Positions 1-7,327 of a DNA stretch of 11,106 nt are shown here, one piece after another. The notes under the pieces were generated by a model. The model did not search any database, was not told the DNA's origin, and saw only the letters and a list, made by a program, of their open reading frames with translations. The first letter of the stretch is position 1; the number at the start of each line of letters is the position of its first letter. Made by a program: the position numbers and the translations under genes. Source of the DNA: Flavobacteriaceae bacterium (GTDB lineage Bacteria > Bacteroidota > Bacteroidia > Flavobacteriales > Flavobacteriaceae); NCBI GenBank assembly GCA_002690085.1, contig NZDM01000030.1, positions 1 to 11,106 of the forward strand, given 5' to 3'.

Positions 1-68
1 TTGAATTAAAAGTCATGGTATTTGTAAAATTCGTGATTTAAAAGTTAAATAAAAAATATGACTTGATG

Positions 69-76
69 TATATTTG
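69..76 (+). promoter_or_regulatory. Possible -7 promoter box for the DUF493 gene
   Basis: TATATTTG matches the Bacteroidota -7 consensus TAnnTTTG and ends 18 bases before the ATG at 95, which would give a short leader. No TTG at the usual -33 distance is seen, so this rests on one box only. Bases 1-94 hold no gene that I can support. Confidence 0.4.
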
Positions 77-94
77 TAGTACTAAATACGCAAA

Positions 95-388
95 ATGCAA
101 TCACCCAATCATTCTGAAGAATTTTACAGCAAACTCAAAGCACAACTCTACGAAACAACTTCTTGGCCCTCAAAATATTTGTTTAAATTTATTATCAAAT
201 CAGACCCCTATAAAATTTCCAAAATTGAAATTGCTTTTGATAATATGGGCGCCATTATTACGAGTTCCGTTTCAAAAAACGGCAAGTATACAAGTGTTTC
301 TATACATGTGGAAATGAAAAATCCAGAAGCTGTTATTGAAAAATATTTGCAAATAGGCAAAGAAGTTAAAGATGTAATCTCTTTGTGA
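95..388 (+). CDS. DUF493 (YbeD-like) family protein
   Basis: A 97-aa protein that I recognise as DUF493/YbeD-like, a small alpha/beta ferredoxin-like fold family of unknown biochemical role, sometimes proposed to be regulatory. The family pattern is visible: an N-terminal segment around residues 8-25 (FYSKLKAQLYETTSWPSKY), a strand with F-K-F-I-I-K, then a strand with G-K-Y-T-S-V-S-I-H-V near residues 66-75, and a C-terminal helix. Full length for the family. The ATG at 95 was chosen because the conserved region starts soon after it. It is followed 70 bases later by the DUF4290 gene and then murA, an order I associate with Flavobacteriia. Function is unknown. Confidence 0.85.
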   Translation: MQSPNHSEEFYSKLKAQLYETTSWPSKYLFKFIIKSDPYKISKIEIAFDNMGAIITSSVSKNGKYTSVSIHVEMKNPEAVIEKYLQIGKEVKDVISL

Positions 389-458
389 TACCTCTATTTT
401 TAAGCCTCGTTTCTGTTTAATTTTTTGTACTTTGCAAGCGGATTAAAATAAAAAATAA

Positions 459-1106
459 ATGACAATCTTGACAGATCAATTAGAATACAATACAGAGCGT
501 GATCATCTCATCATTCCAGAATACGGCAGACATCTTCAAAAAATGATCAACCATGCCATGGTTCAAGAATCCAAAGAGTCCCGTAATAGATTGGCCAAAG
601 CCATTATATCAGTGATGGGTAATATGCAACCACATTTGCGAGATGTTCCTGAATTTCAACATAAACTTTGGGATCAATTGTTTATCATGTCAGACTTTAA
701 ACTCGATGCAGATTCCCCTTTTGAAAAGCCTTCTAAGGAAATCTTAAACACTAGTCCTGATCCGCTCCCATATCCACAAAACTATCCCAAATACCGCTTT
801 TATGGAAACAATATTAAAACCATGATCGATGCTGCCTCGTCTTGGGAGGAAGGAGAAATGAAAAATGCGCTTATTTTTACCATAGCGAATCACATGAAAA
901 AATCATTTTTAAGCTGGAATAAGGACACAGTTGAAGACGTTGTTATATTTGACCATCTTTTTGAACTTTCTAATGGTAAAATTGACATTAGAAATTCGGA
1001 GAAACAATTGACGGAGTCATCTCAACTTCTTAAAATGCAGCGTAAAACAACCAATTATAAAAAACAAAACAAAAAGAACAATAATAGAAACAGAAAGCGC
1101 TATTAA
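459..1106 (+). CDS. DUF4290 domain-containing protein
   Basis: A 215-aa protein recognised as DUF4290, a family essentially confined to Bacteroidota and usually found directly upstream of murA, as here (40-base gap). The N-terminal signature is clear: LEYNTERDHLIIPEYGRHLQ at residues 8-27, then a helical body of about 170 residues. The last 25 or so residues are extremely rich in Lys, Asn and Arg (KKNNNRNRKRY at the end), suggesting a disordered tail that could contact nucleic acid or the membrane surface; that is inference. No signal peptide or membrane segment. The biochemical role is unknown. A leader sequence TACTTTGC at 429-436 resembles a -7 box but has one base too few between TA and TTTG. 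Confidence 0.88.
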   Translation: MTILTDQLEYNTERDHLIIPEYGRHLQKMINHAMVQESKESRNRLAKAIISVMGNMQPHLRDVPEFQHKLWDQLFIMSDFKLDADSPFEKPSKEILNTSPDPLPYPQNYPKYRFYGNNIKTMIDAASSWEEGEMKNALIFTIANHMKKSFLSWNKDTVEDVVIFDHLFELSNGKIDIRNSEKQLTESSQLLKMQRKTTNYKKQNKKNNNRNRKRY

Positions 1107-1146
1107 TTCTTATTTGTAAATTAATAACTAATTAAATCCTTAGCTA

Positions 1147-2460
1147 TTGAAGTCTTTTAAAATTGAAGGAGGTCACCCACTCAAAGGTTCCATTAAGCCT
1201 CAAGGCGCAAAAAATGAAGCCCTGCAAATTTTATGTGCTGTTCTCTTAACCTCTGAAAAGGTTAGCATTAATAACATCCCAAACATTATTGATGTCAACA
1301 AACTCATTCATTTATTGGGTAAATTAGGCGTCAAAGTAAAAAAGAACTCAGATAATTCATACACTTTCCAAGCAGATGCTGTCGATTTAGACTATTTGGA
1401 AACCCCCGCATTTAAAGTCGATGGGGCAGGTTTGAGAGGCTCTATTATGATTGTTGGCCCGTTATTGGCTCGTTTTGGCAAAGGTTATATTCCTAAGCCA
1501 GGGGGAGATAAAATTGGTCGACGCCGTTTAGACACTCATTTTGATGGGTTTATAAAATTAGGTGCTGAGTTTAGGTACAACAAGGAAGATCACTTTTATG
1601 GGGTTGAAGCCAAAGTATTAAAAGGTACTTATATGCTGTTAGACGAAGCTTCGGTGACGGGGACGGCTAATATTGTAATGGCTGCTGTTTTAGCCAAAGG
1701 CACCACTACAATTTATAATGCTGCTTGTGAGCCTTATTTACAGCAGCTTTGTAAAATGCTGAATCGAATGGGGGCTAAAATTAGTGGTATTGGTTCTAAT
1801 CTTCTCACTATTGAAGGGGTTGACGTACTTGGTGGAACTTCTCACACCATGCTGCCAGATATGATAGAGATTGGCAGCTGGATTGGTCTTGCTGCAATGA
1901 CGCGCAGTGAACTCACCATTAAAAATGTCAGTTGGGAAGATCTTGGAATAATTCCCAATGTATTTAGAAAGTTAGGCATTACAATAGAAAGGAAAGAAGA
2001 CGATATTTTTATTCCTCCTCACACGGATGGATATCAAGTTCAAAATTACATTGATGGTTCAATTTTAACTCTTTCTGATGCACCCTGGCCTGGTTTTACA
2101 CCAGACTTACTAAGTATTATTTTGGTTGTCGCAACCCAAGCACGGGGCAGTGTCCTAATACATCAAAAAATGTTTGAAAGCCGCCTCTTTTTTGTGGATA
2201 AATTGATTGATATGGGCGCCAAAGTAATTTTATGTGATCCGCACAGAGCTTCTGTTATTGGACATGATTTCAAATCTCAACTCAAAGCAACAACAATGAC
2301 TTCTCCAGATATTAGAGCTGGTGTATCGCTTTTAATAGCCGCGCTTTCTGCAAATGGGACTTCAACCATTCACAATATTGAACAGATCGATAGAGGCTAT
2401 CAAAACATCGATACACGCCTCAAAGCAATTGGTGCAAAGATTGAGCGGATCGAAATTTGA
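1147..2460 (+). CDS. murA: UDP-N-acetylglucosamine 1-carboxyvinyltransferase (MurA)
   Basis: Cytoplasmic enzyme of the first committed peptidoglycan step: it moves enolpyruvate from PEP to UDP-GlcNAc. The 437-aa length suits a Bacteroidota MurA. Visible motifs are PQGAKNEAL at residues 18-26 (K22, equivalent to the E. coli active-site Lys), GAGLRGSI near 93-100, GPLLARFGKG at 104-113 and the active-site loop PGGDKIGRRRLD at 118-129. The loop carries Asp121 where E. coli has Cys115, the residue alkylated by fosfomycin; Cys-to-Asp is known to give intrinsic fosfomycin resistance and is normal in this phylum. The start codon is TTG: an in-frame TAG lies at 1141-1143, and the conserved N-terminus begins at once, so no ATG is available. 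Confidence 0.97.
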   Translation: MKSFKIEGGHPLKGSIKPQGAKNEALQILCAVLLTSEKVSINNIPNIIDVNKLIHLLGKLGVKVKKNSDNSYTFQADAVDLDYLETPAFKVDGAGLRGSIMIVGPLLARFGKGYIPKPGGDKIGRRRLDTHFDGFIKLGAEFRYNKEDHFYGVEAKVLKGTYMLLDEASVTGTANIVMAAVLAKGTTTIYNAACEPYLQQLCKMLNRMGAKISGIGSNLLTIEGVDVLGGTSHTMLPDMIEIGSWIGLAAMTRSELTIKNVSWEDLGIIPNVFRKLGITIERKEDDIFIPPHTDGYQVQNYIDGSILTLSDAPWPGFTPDLLSIILVVATQARGSVLIHQKMFESRLFFVDKLIDMGAKVILCDPHRASVIGHDFKSQLKATTMTSPDIRAGVSLLIAALSANGTSTIHNIEQIDRGYQNIDTRLKAIGAKIERIEI

Positions 2461-2472
2461 TATTTTAAAATA
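2461..2472. repeat. 12-base perfect palindrome in the convergent murA/photolyase gap
   Basis: TATTTTAAAATA fills most of the 14-base gap between the convergent murA and photolyase stop codons. It has no GC stem, so it is not a canonical Rho-independent terminator, though a weak bidirectional one is possible. In DNA this AT-rich it may be chance. Confidence 0.35.
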
Positions 2473-2474
2473 AA

Positions 2475-3773
2475 TTATCTATTTAGCGCTGATTTATAAG
2501 TTTCTAAACAGCGCTCTCTTGCAATTTTGTGGTCTATAATAGGTTTTGCATAATTGAATTCTTGGTATTCAGGAACCCATTTTTTGATGTAGTGGTGGTC
2601 CTTGTCAAATTTTGTTATTTGAGTGGTTGGGTTAAAAATCCTGAAGTAGGGCGCTGCATCTACTCCGCAACCTGCAACCCATTGCCAATTACTGACATTA
2701 CTTGAAAGTTCAAAATCGTGCAATTTTTGAGCAAAGTAAGCCTCTCCCCATCGCCAATCAATTAGTAAATGTTTGCATAAAAAACTTCCAACTAGCATTC
2801 GAACGCGATTGTGCATAAAACCAGTTTGATTCAGTTCTCGCATACCAGCATCAACTAGAGGATAACCAGTTTCACCTTGGCACCATTTCTCAAACTCTTC
2901 CTTATTATTTCGCCATTGAATGGCTTCGTATTTAGGCTTAAAGCTTTTGTTGACCGTATGTGGGAAATGCCATAAAATTTGCATAAAAAACTCACGCCAT
3001 ATTAGTTCTTTTAAAAAGGTAATGTTAGAACTTTTTAAAGCTTTTTTTACAACCTTTCGGATGCTGACTGTTCCAAATCTAAGGTGTGGGCCAAGCCTAG
3101 AGGTTCCTGCAACAGAGGGCGTGTTCCTTTTTTCTTCATACAAATGAATCAATTGTGTATCCATTTTAAAGGGCGCAATTTTTAATTTTGATGAGGAAAA
3201 TCCCATTGCTTCTAATGGCACCCATCGGTTATAGTCCATTTTAGAAAGGTGCTTTAGTAAATTTTCAGAGGGGTAAGCATCAATGCATTTCTCATTAAAA
3301 GCGGCTAGCCACTTCTTTGAATAAGGGGTGTATACTTTGTAGGGTAAACCGTCGTCTTTGATAACTTCATTTCTTTCAAAAACAACTTGGTCTTTAAAGG
3401 ATTTATATGCTATACTTTTTAGATTTAATAAATCTGAAACTGCTTTATCCCTTACAATTGCATAGGGTTCATAGTCGTGATTTGTGTATACAGCTTCGAT
3501 AGGAAATTCAGAAACCAACTGATTAAAAACTTGCTCCGGATTGCCATAATAAGTATTTATTTTTTGATTTGTATCAAGTGAGTCGTTAAGGTCTTTTAAT
3601 TGTTCGTAAATAAAATTTACACGGGCATCGTCTTTCGGAAGCTTGTCTAAAATTTCGGGGTCGAAAATAAATATAGGAAGTACATTTTTGTAATTTTTCA
3701 AGACCTCAAAAAGACCGTGGTTATCCTCAAGTCTTAAATCTCTGCGAAACCAAAATATAGCGTTGGGTATCAT
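2475..3773 (-). CDS. phr: Class I CPD photolyase (deoxyribodipyrimidine photo-lyase)
   Basis: A 432-aa FAD enzyme that splits cyclobutane pyrimidine dimers using blue light. The N-terminal alpha/beta antenna domain starts with IFWFRRDLRLEDN (6-18). The FAD domain has TSRLGPHLRFG (224-234), ELIWREFF (256-263), TGYPLVDAGMRELNQTGFMHNR (302-323), LIDWRWGE (337-344) and NWQWVAGCGVDAAPYFRIFNP (362-382). By comparison with E. coli PhrB, E256 and W259 correspond to E274/W277 at the lesion site, N322 and M326 to N341/M345, N359 to N378 near flavin N5, and W297, W340 and W363 to the photoreduction Trp triad. This residue set favours CPD repair over (6-4) or DASH activity. It is the last gene of the minus-strand run; its ATG overlaps the SRPBCC stop by 4 bases (ATGA). 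Confidence 0.95.
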   Translation of the reverse strand: MIPNAIFWFRRDLRLEDNHGLFEVLKNYKNVLPIFIFDPEILDKLPKDDARVNFIYEQLKDLNDSLDTNQKINTYYGNPEQVFNQLVSEFPIEAVYTNHDYEPYAIVRDKAVSDLLNLKSIAYKSFKDQVVFERNEVIKDDGLPYKVYTPYSKKWLAAFNEKCIDAYPSENLLKHLSKMDYNRWVPLEAMGFSSSKLKIAPFKMDTQLIHLYEEKRNTPSVAGTSRLGPHLRFGTVSIRKVVKKALKSSNITFLKELIWREFFMQILWHFPHTVNKSFKPKYEAIQWRNNKEEFEKWCQGETGYPLVDAGMRELNQTGFMHNRVRMLVGSFLCKHLLIDWRWGEAYFAQKLHDFELSSNVSNWQWVAGCGVDAAPYFRIFNPTTQITKFDKDHHYIKKWVPEYQEFNYAKPIIDHKIARERCLETYKSALNR

Positions 3774-4237
3774 GATTTGAATTCTCCAAAAAGTTCAATC
3801 AATTTTTTTTGACGGTAATCAAATATCTCTTTTAGTTTTGGCTCAACTAATAAAGGGTGGGCCAACTGACCAATCCAACCAAAAGGAAGTTTGTAGTCGA
3901 TGATATCTTCCATTTCAACACCTCCTTTTATGGGTCTGATGAAATGCTTGTGATGCCAGAGCGCATAAGGCCCAAAACGTTGTTCGTCAACAAAATAATA
4001 TCCTTGTTTAACATGGGTTATTTCGGTAACCCACTTTGTTTTTATGCCTAGTACGGGAGTCACAATGTATTGAATAATTTGTCCAGCAAACATTTCGCTT
4101 TCAGCTCCGCTAATAATGTTAAACCCCATATAGTCGGGTGTGATAGTTTTAAGATTTTTAGGACTGGATAAAAATGCCCAAGCTTCATCAACTGTAATGG
4201 GTAAATTCTGTTTTTTGTGTAAATTGTATAGTTTCAT
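3770..4237 (-). CDS. SRPBCC family (START-like) ligand-binding protein
   Basis: A 155-aa single-domain SRPBCC protein: a helix-grip fold with a deep hydrophobic pocket. The family pattern is ITVDEAWAFLSSPKNLKTIT (14-33) at the first helix, then strand segments with IQYIVTPVLGIKTKWVTEI (55-73), the cluster FGPYALWHHKHFI (88-100) and MEDIIDYKLPFG (109-120), ending in a long C-terminal helix. No signal peptide. This subtype is often annotated as a cell-division inhibitor because it can be fused to a YfcH-like epimerase, but no division role is shown here. The ATG at 4237 was chosen because it lies 5 bases after the tspO stop and places the conserved domain at the N-terminus; an upstream in-frame start at 4300 would run well into tspO. 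The ligand is unknown; a hydrophobic cofactor or pigment is only a guess. Confidence 0.85.
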   Translation of the reverse strand: MKLYNLHKKQNLPITVDEAWAFLSSPKNLKTITPDYMGFNIISGAESEMFAGQIIQYIVTPVLGIKTKWVTEITHVKQGYYFVDEQRFGPYALWHHKHFIRPIKGGVEMEDIIDYKLPFGWIGQLAHPLLVEPKLKEIFDYRQKKLIELFGEFKS

Positions 4238-4242
4238 TTGGT

Positions 4243-4704
4243 CTAATTGTAGAGCACCACGTAGAGGTTTAAGGAGCTTGCCAACAAAAGCCATACACAA
4301 TAAGGAAGTACAAAAAACCGCATGTGACTTATCAAGTCTTTGAAAGCGATGAAGAAATAGAACATTAAAACCGTTAATAGTGTAATGTTGATTAAGCCTA
4401 ACTCAATTAAATGTTTATTCATAAAAATGTAGTTCCACGACACATTCAATACAAATTGAATTCCAAAAAGAAACCATAGCTTACGACTTTCAAGATTTTG
4501 ATATAAATAGCTGATGAATACAGAAAAAAACACCATTACACAAGTCCATGCTGCACCAAAAACCCACCCAGCAGGCGTCCAGGGCGCTTTTTCTAAATCA
4601 AAATACCAGCTTGATGTGGGACCATCATTCATGAGCAAAGTTCCTAAAAATAGCGCCCCTAAATTTATTGCTAAGAATCCTAAAAAAGTTAGCGTAAATT
4701 TCAT
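4243..4704 (-). CDS. tspO: TspO/MBR family membrane protein
   Basis: A 153-aa integral membrane protein with five hydrophobic segments, at about 5-24, 46-68, 76-95, 102-120 and 129-150. Family signatures are WYFDLEKAPWTPAGWVFG (33-50, rich in Trp and Pro), QFVLNVSWNYIF (83-94) and LPYCVWLLLASSLNLYVVLYN (133-153). TspO proteins bind porphyrins and other tetrapyrroles; in some bacteria they alter photopigment gene expression, and light-dependent breakdown of protoporphyrin IX has been reported. Its place among photolyases and a glutathione peroxidase fits handling of photosensitising porphyrins, though that is inferred from context. Its ATG directly abuts the stop of the upstream Lacal_2735 gene (gap of 0 bases), so coupled translation is likely. 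Confidence 0.95.
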   Translation of the reverse strand: MKFTLTFLGFLAINLGALFLGTLLMNDGPTSSWYFDLEKAPWTPAGWVFGAAWTCVMVFFSVFISYLYQNLESRKLWFLFGIQFVLNVSWNYIFMNKHLIELGLINITLLTVLMFYFFIAFKDLISHMRFFVLPYCVWLLLASSLNLYVVLYN

Positions 4705-4872
4705 TTATGCATTGATTTTATCGATTTCATTTAAAACTTCCTGCGCTTGGGCATATTTGTCGTCGCTGGCAGCGCGGTCTGTTGAAGACAAGTCATGCCA
4801 CTCAGACATTAATTTTTTGTAGCGGTCTTGTAGTTTTTCAACGGCTGTTTTCTTTTTGAATAATTTGAACAT
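4705..4872 (-). CDS. Lacal_2735 family small protein
   Basis: A 55-aa protein, recognised as the flavobacterial Lacal_2735 family. It begins MFKLFKKKTAVEKLQDRYKK, continues with LMSEWHDLSSTDRAASDDKY (21-40) and ends in AQAQEVLNEIDKINA. It should form a short helical hairpin with a charged, amphipathic N-terminus; there is no signal peptide or membrane span. Its function is unknown to me. It is squeezed exactly between gpx (gap of 2 bases) and tspO (gap of 0 bases), so it is surely part of this transcript. The start ATG at 4872 is the only one that yields the family N-terminus. Confidence 0.82.
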   Translation of the reverse strand: MFKLFKKKTAVEKLQDRYKKLMSEWHDLSSTDRAASDDKYAQAQEVLNEIDKINA

Positions 4873-4874
4873 AA

Positions 4875-5423
4875 CTATTGAATTAATTTTGTGATTTTAC
4901 TGCTCATAGGACGTGTCATTGAATAGAAATAATCTATAAACTCACCATTTCTTCCAATAATGTATTTTTGAAAGTTCCATCTTACAGTAGTGCTTTTTAC
5001 ACCATTGAGTTCTTTATTTGTAAGCCACTGGTAAAGAGGATGCTGACGCTTGCCTTTGACGTTAATTTTTTCGGTCATTAAGAAAGTGACTCCATAATTT
5101 TGTTTGCAAAAAGTTTTAATTTGTTTTAGAGACCCTGGTTCTTGTTGCCCAAACTGATTGCAAGGCACTCCAATGACCATAAGATCCTTGCTGTACTGAT
5201 CATAGAGACGTTGCAGACCTTCATACTGTCCTGTAAAGCCACATTCAGAAGCGACATTTACAAAAAGAATATATTTTCCTTTATAATCAGATAAATTGAT
5301 CGGAGATCCATCTAAATTGTTAATTTGAATATCATGTAGGGACATTTTTTTTAAATGTTGAGGGTTGTACGTTGAGATTCCCAATAGTAATAAAAAAGCT
5401 GTAATGGTTTTTGAGGCGATCAT
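4875..5423 (-). CDS. Glutathione peroxidase family protein (thioredoxin-type Cys-GPx)
   Basis: A 182-aa peroxidase that reduces hydroperoxides. Key residues are the peroxidatic C61 in VNVASECGFTGQYEGL (56-70), Q94 in NQFGQQEPG (89-97) and W149/N150 in VRWNFQKYI, together forming the GPx catalytic site. C106 in the IKTFC segment sits where non-selenium GPx enzymes have a resolving Cys, so thioredoxin rather than glutathione is the probable reductant. Residues 1-18 are hydrophobic (TAFLLLLGIS) and could be a signal peptide or anchor, placing the enzyme outside the inner membrane; no lipobox Cys is present. I chose the ATG at 5423, 2 bases after the dehydrogenase stop; an upstream start at 5453 would overlap that gene and add residues that do not look like a signal peptide. 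Confidence 0.92.
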   Translation of the reverse strand: MIASKTITAFLLLLGISTYNPQHLKKMSLHDIQINNLDGSPINLSDYKGKYILFVNVASECGFTGQYEGLQRLYDQYSKDLMVIGVPCNQFGQQEPGSLKQIKTFCKQNYGVTFLMTEKINVKGKRQHPLYQWLTNKELNGVKSTTVRWNFQKYIIGRNGEFIDYFYSMTRPMSSKITKLIQ

Positions 5424-5425
5424 AG

Positions 5426-6109
5426 TTATATTTTTAAAGAAACAATACCACAATCCAATTTAAACACTTGACCAGATATTGATTTTGAATTGTCTGAAAT
5501 TAAATATGCTGCCATTGATGCGACTTCTCTGGGTACTAAAAACTTTTTTAATGGGTGTCTTTGGATGGTATTTTCTACCATTCTTTCATTTCTGAGTAGT
5601 TTTGATGCTAAATCAGTTTTTGTAATTGTTGGTGCAATAGCATTGACCCTGATTTTTGGTGCCAAGTCGGCCGCTAGAGATTTAGTCAAGCCTTCAACAG
5701 CAGATTTTGCAGTCGCAATACTGGCATGAAATGGCATCCCTAAAGCGGTTGCAACTGTACTAAAGAGAACAATTGAGCCAGAATCACTTTTGGACAGTGC
5801 AGGGGTATAAGTTTGTATGGCCTTAACAGCCCCCATGACATTAATTTCAAAATCAATTCTAAAATCCTCCAAGCTCAATCTTTTAAAGGGTTTAAGATTG
5901 ATACTGCCCGGACAGTAAATCAATCCATCCGCTTCATCAATCTCAGGGAGATCACCTATAGTAACATCGCAACTGTAATGCGATAAATTCGCATGTGAAT
6001 ATTCTGGCACAGAGCGACTGATATTGATAATTTGATGCGATGGCAATAATGCATGAACAATGGCTTTACCGATCCCACGACTGCCCCCAATGATGATGAT
6101 TTTTTTCAT
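5426..6109 (-). CDS. Short-chain dehydrogenase/reductase, atypical active site
   Basis: A 227-aa Rossmann-fold SDR. The nucleotide-binding motif GGSRGIG is at 8-14, CPG (66-68) replaces the usual NAG, N90 lies in the NVMG segment, and S117 sits in LFSTVA. The usual YxxxK reads I131-x-x-x-K135 (HASIATAKSAVEG), so the catalytic Tyr is absent while Ser and Lys remain. The C-terminal SGQVFKLDCG (212-221) matches the usual SDR end. I recall Tyr-less SDRs of this kind near photolyase and folE genes in other bacteria; from sequence alone it may be a reductase with altered chemistry or an NAD(P)-binding non-enzyme. It overlaps the upstream small gene by 4 bases (ATGA). The substrate is unknown. Confidence 0.9.
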   Translation of the reverse strand: MKKIIIIGGSRGIGKAIVHALLPSHQIINISRSVPEYSHANLSHYSCDVTIGDLPEIDEADGLIYCPGSINLKPFKRLSLEDFRIDFEINVMGAVKAIQTYTPALSKSDSGSIVLFSTVATALGMPFHASIATAKSAVEGLTKSLAADLAPKIRVNAIAPTITKTDLASKLLRNERMVENTIQRHPLKKFLVPREVASMAAYLISDNSKSISGQVFKLDCGIVSLKI

Positions 6110-6330
6110 GACGTTAAAGGTCTTCCCTTGAGGCGTTTTTCAATTTTTTGTTTGATCAATGTGAGCTCTTTCATCAAGTCCATCAAGGATTGGTCTTTAT
6201 TTGTCTTGTACAATTCATTAATTCCCAATATGATAGACTTTACCTCACGAGAAGCCTCAATGCGTTCACTTGTATTTTTAAATTTTAGTTTTTTCTCTAA
6301 AAAATCCTGACCTTTTTTTACAGCTGTCAT
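6106..6330 (-). CDS. Small helical protein of unknown function
   Basis: A 74-aa protein that I do not recognise. It is almost entirely charged and helix-prone (VKSIILGINELYK and MDLMKELTLIKQKIEKRLKG are amphipathic), with no Cys, no signal peptide and no membrane segment; a small coiled-coil or helical bundle is likely. Support for a real gene is positional: it begins 4 bases after folE ends, its stop overlaps the SDR start (ATGA), and its composition is protein-like. Its codon use resembles that of its neighbours. It could be a partner or stability factor of FolE or the SDR, but nothing in the sequence shows this. Confidence 0.75.
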   Translation of the reverse strand: MTAVKKGQDFLEKKLKFKNTSERIEASREVKSIILGINELYKTNKDQSLMDLMKELTLIKQKIEKRLKGRPLTS

Positions 6331-6334
6331 AGTT

Positions 6335-7021
6335 TTATTTTAAATAATTATTAAACTCATTAACTTTTGCTGGGCTGTTAAATGCACCACTATAAAACGA
6401 AGTTACAGTAGCAGAAGATTCATCTTTAATCCCTCTTGAAGAAACACAAAGATGTTTAGCATCAATAATAACGGCAACATCATCCGTTTTTAAGATGGCT
6501 TTTAAATCTTCACCGATTTGATTAGTTAAACGCTCTTGAACTTGAGGTCTTTTTGCGTAATATTGTACAATTCTGTTTAATTTTGATAGCCCAATGACTT
6601 TTCCAGAAGAAATATAGGCAACATGCGCTTTTCCTATGATTGGAACAAAGTGGTGTTCACAATTTGAATAAAATGTAATATTTTTCTCAACCAGCATTTG
6701 GTTGTAATGGTATTTGTTATCAAACAATGCGATTTTAGGTTTGTTCTTAGGGTTGAGTCCAGAAAAGATTTCATCAATATACATTTTTGCAACTCTATCG
6801 GGTGTCCCTTTTAGAGAGTCATCGGATAAGTCTAAGCCCATAACATCCATAATTTCTTCGAAAAGCATAGATATTTTATTTTTTTTCTCCGCATCGCTAA
6901 TTGCAAATGCATCCTTCTTGAGGGGCGTGTCTAAGCCTGTACATAGGTGGTCGTCTCCTATTTCATGGTGAGAAAACCCATTGATACGTCTTGTTTTTTG
7001 TTTTATAATTTTAGTTGACAT
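6335..7021 (-). CDS. folE: GTP cyclohydrolase I (FolE)
   Basis: A 228-aa cytoplasmic enzyme converting GTP to 7,8-dihydroneopterin triphosphate, the entry step to tetrahydrofolate and other pterins. The zinc ligands are C121 and H124 in NCEHHFVPIIGKAHVAYI (120-137) and C192 in AKHLCVSSRG (188-197); H123 is the catalytic His. Other motifs are GLSKLNRIV (144-152), PQVQERLTNQI (159-169) and KGTPDRVAKMY (71-81). The first 45 residues form the usual variable N-terminal extension. Lying between photolyase genes, it may boost synthesis of methenyl-tetrahydrofolate, a known antenna chromophore of photolyases and DASH cryptochromes; this is inference from context. Whether it is the only folE in the genome cannot be seen. 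The start lies 3 bases after the TIGR03643 stop. Confidence 0.96.
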   Translation of the reverse strand: MSTKIIKQKTRRINGFSHHEIGDDHLCTGLDTPLKKDAFAISDAEKKNKISMLFEEIMDVMGLDLSDDSLKGTPDRVAKMYIDEIFSGLNPKNKPKIALFDNKYHYNQMLVEKNITFYSNCEHHFVPIIGKAHVAYISSGKVIGLSKLNRIVQYYAKRPQVQERLTNQIGEDLKAILKTDDVAVIIDAKHLCVSSRGIKDESSATVTSFYSGAFNSPAKVNEFNNYLK

Positions 7022-7024
7022 AGC

Positions 7025-7327
7025 TTAATCTAATCGTTTTGATATTTTGTTATTTGAAATTGATTTTTGTCTGGAACATTTAAAGCGTCCCGATTCAAAA
7101 GTTCTTAGTTTTTCATGTTTAGTTTTTCTTCCTTGCACTCTTGCTCGCCACAGCCTGAAACTTTTGGGTTTCAATTGATTACGCATCAATGAAATCACTT
7201 GTTGTTCGGACAATCCAAATTGTAAACTTATGGCGTCAAAAGTAGTGCGGTCCTCCCAAGCCATTTCAATTATTCTATCAATTTCTAAAGCACTAAGAGT
7301 CATAGCTGGGGAGGTTATATTGTTCAT
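7025..7327 (-). CDS. TIGR03643 family protein
   Basis: A 100-aa protein recognised as TIGR03643. The core is LEIDRIIEMAWEDRTTFDAI (14-33), FGLSEQQVISLMRNQLKPKS (37-56), FRLWRARVQGRKTKH (57-71) and RFKC (81-84), followed by a basic tail. The middle has the look of a helix-turn-helix (FGLSEQQVISLMR), so DNA binding is possible but unproven; the family's function is unknown. It is known to sit near photolyase and folE genes, as it does here. The ATG at 7327 overlaps the upstream gene by 35 bases; an alternative ATG at 7303 gives 92 residues, still contains the whole core, and reduces the overlap to 11 bases. I cannot decide between them. Confidence 0.88.
   Translation of the reverse strand: MNNITSPAMTLSALEIDRIIEMAWEDRTTFDAISLQFGLSEQQVISLMRNQLKPKSFRLWRARVQGRKTKHEKLRTFESGRFKCSRQKSISNNKISKRLD

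Noticed and set aside
63..317. Plus-strand frame of 84 codons overlapping the DUF493 gene
   Set aside because: A different frame from the recognised DUF493 protein, with no family resemblance and an implausible composition.
4514..4822. Plus-strand frame of 102 codons opposite tspO and the Lacal_2735 gene
   Set aside because: Both minus-strand genes are recognised families; the plus frame is their shadow.
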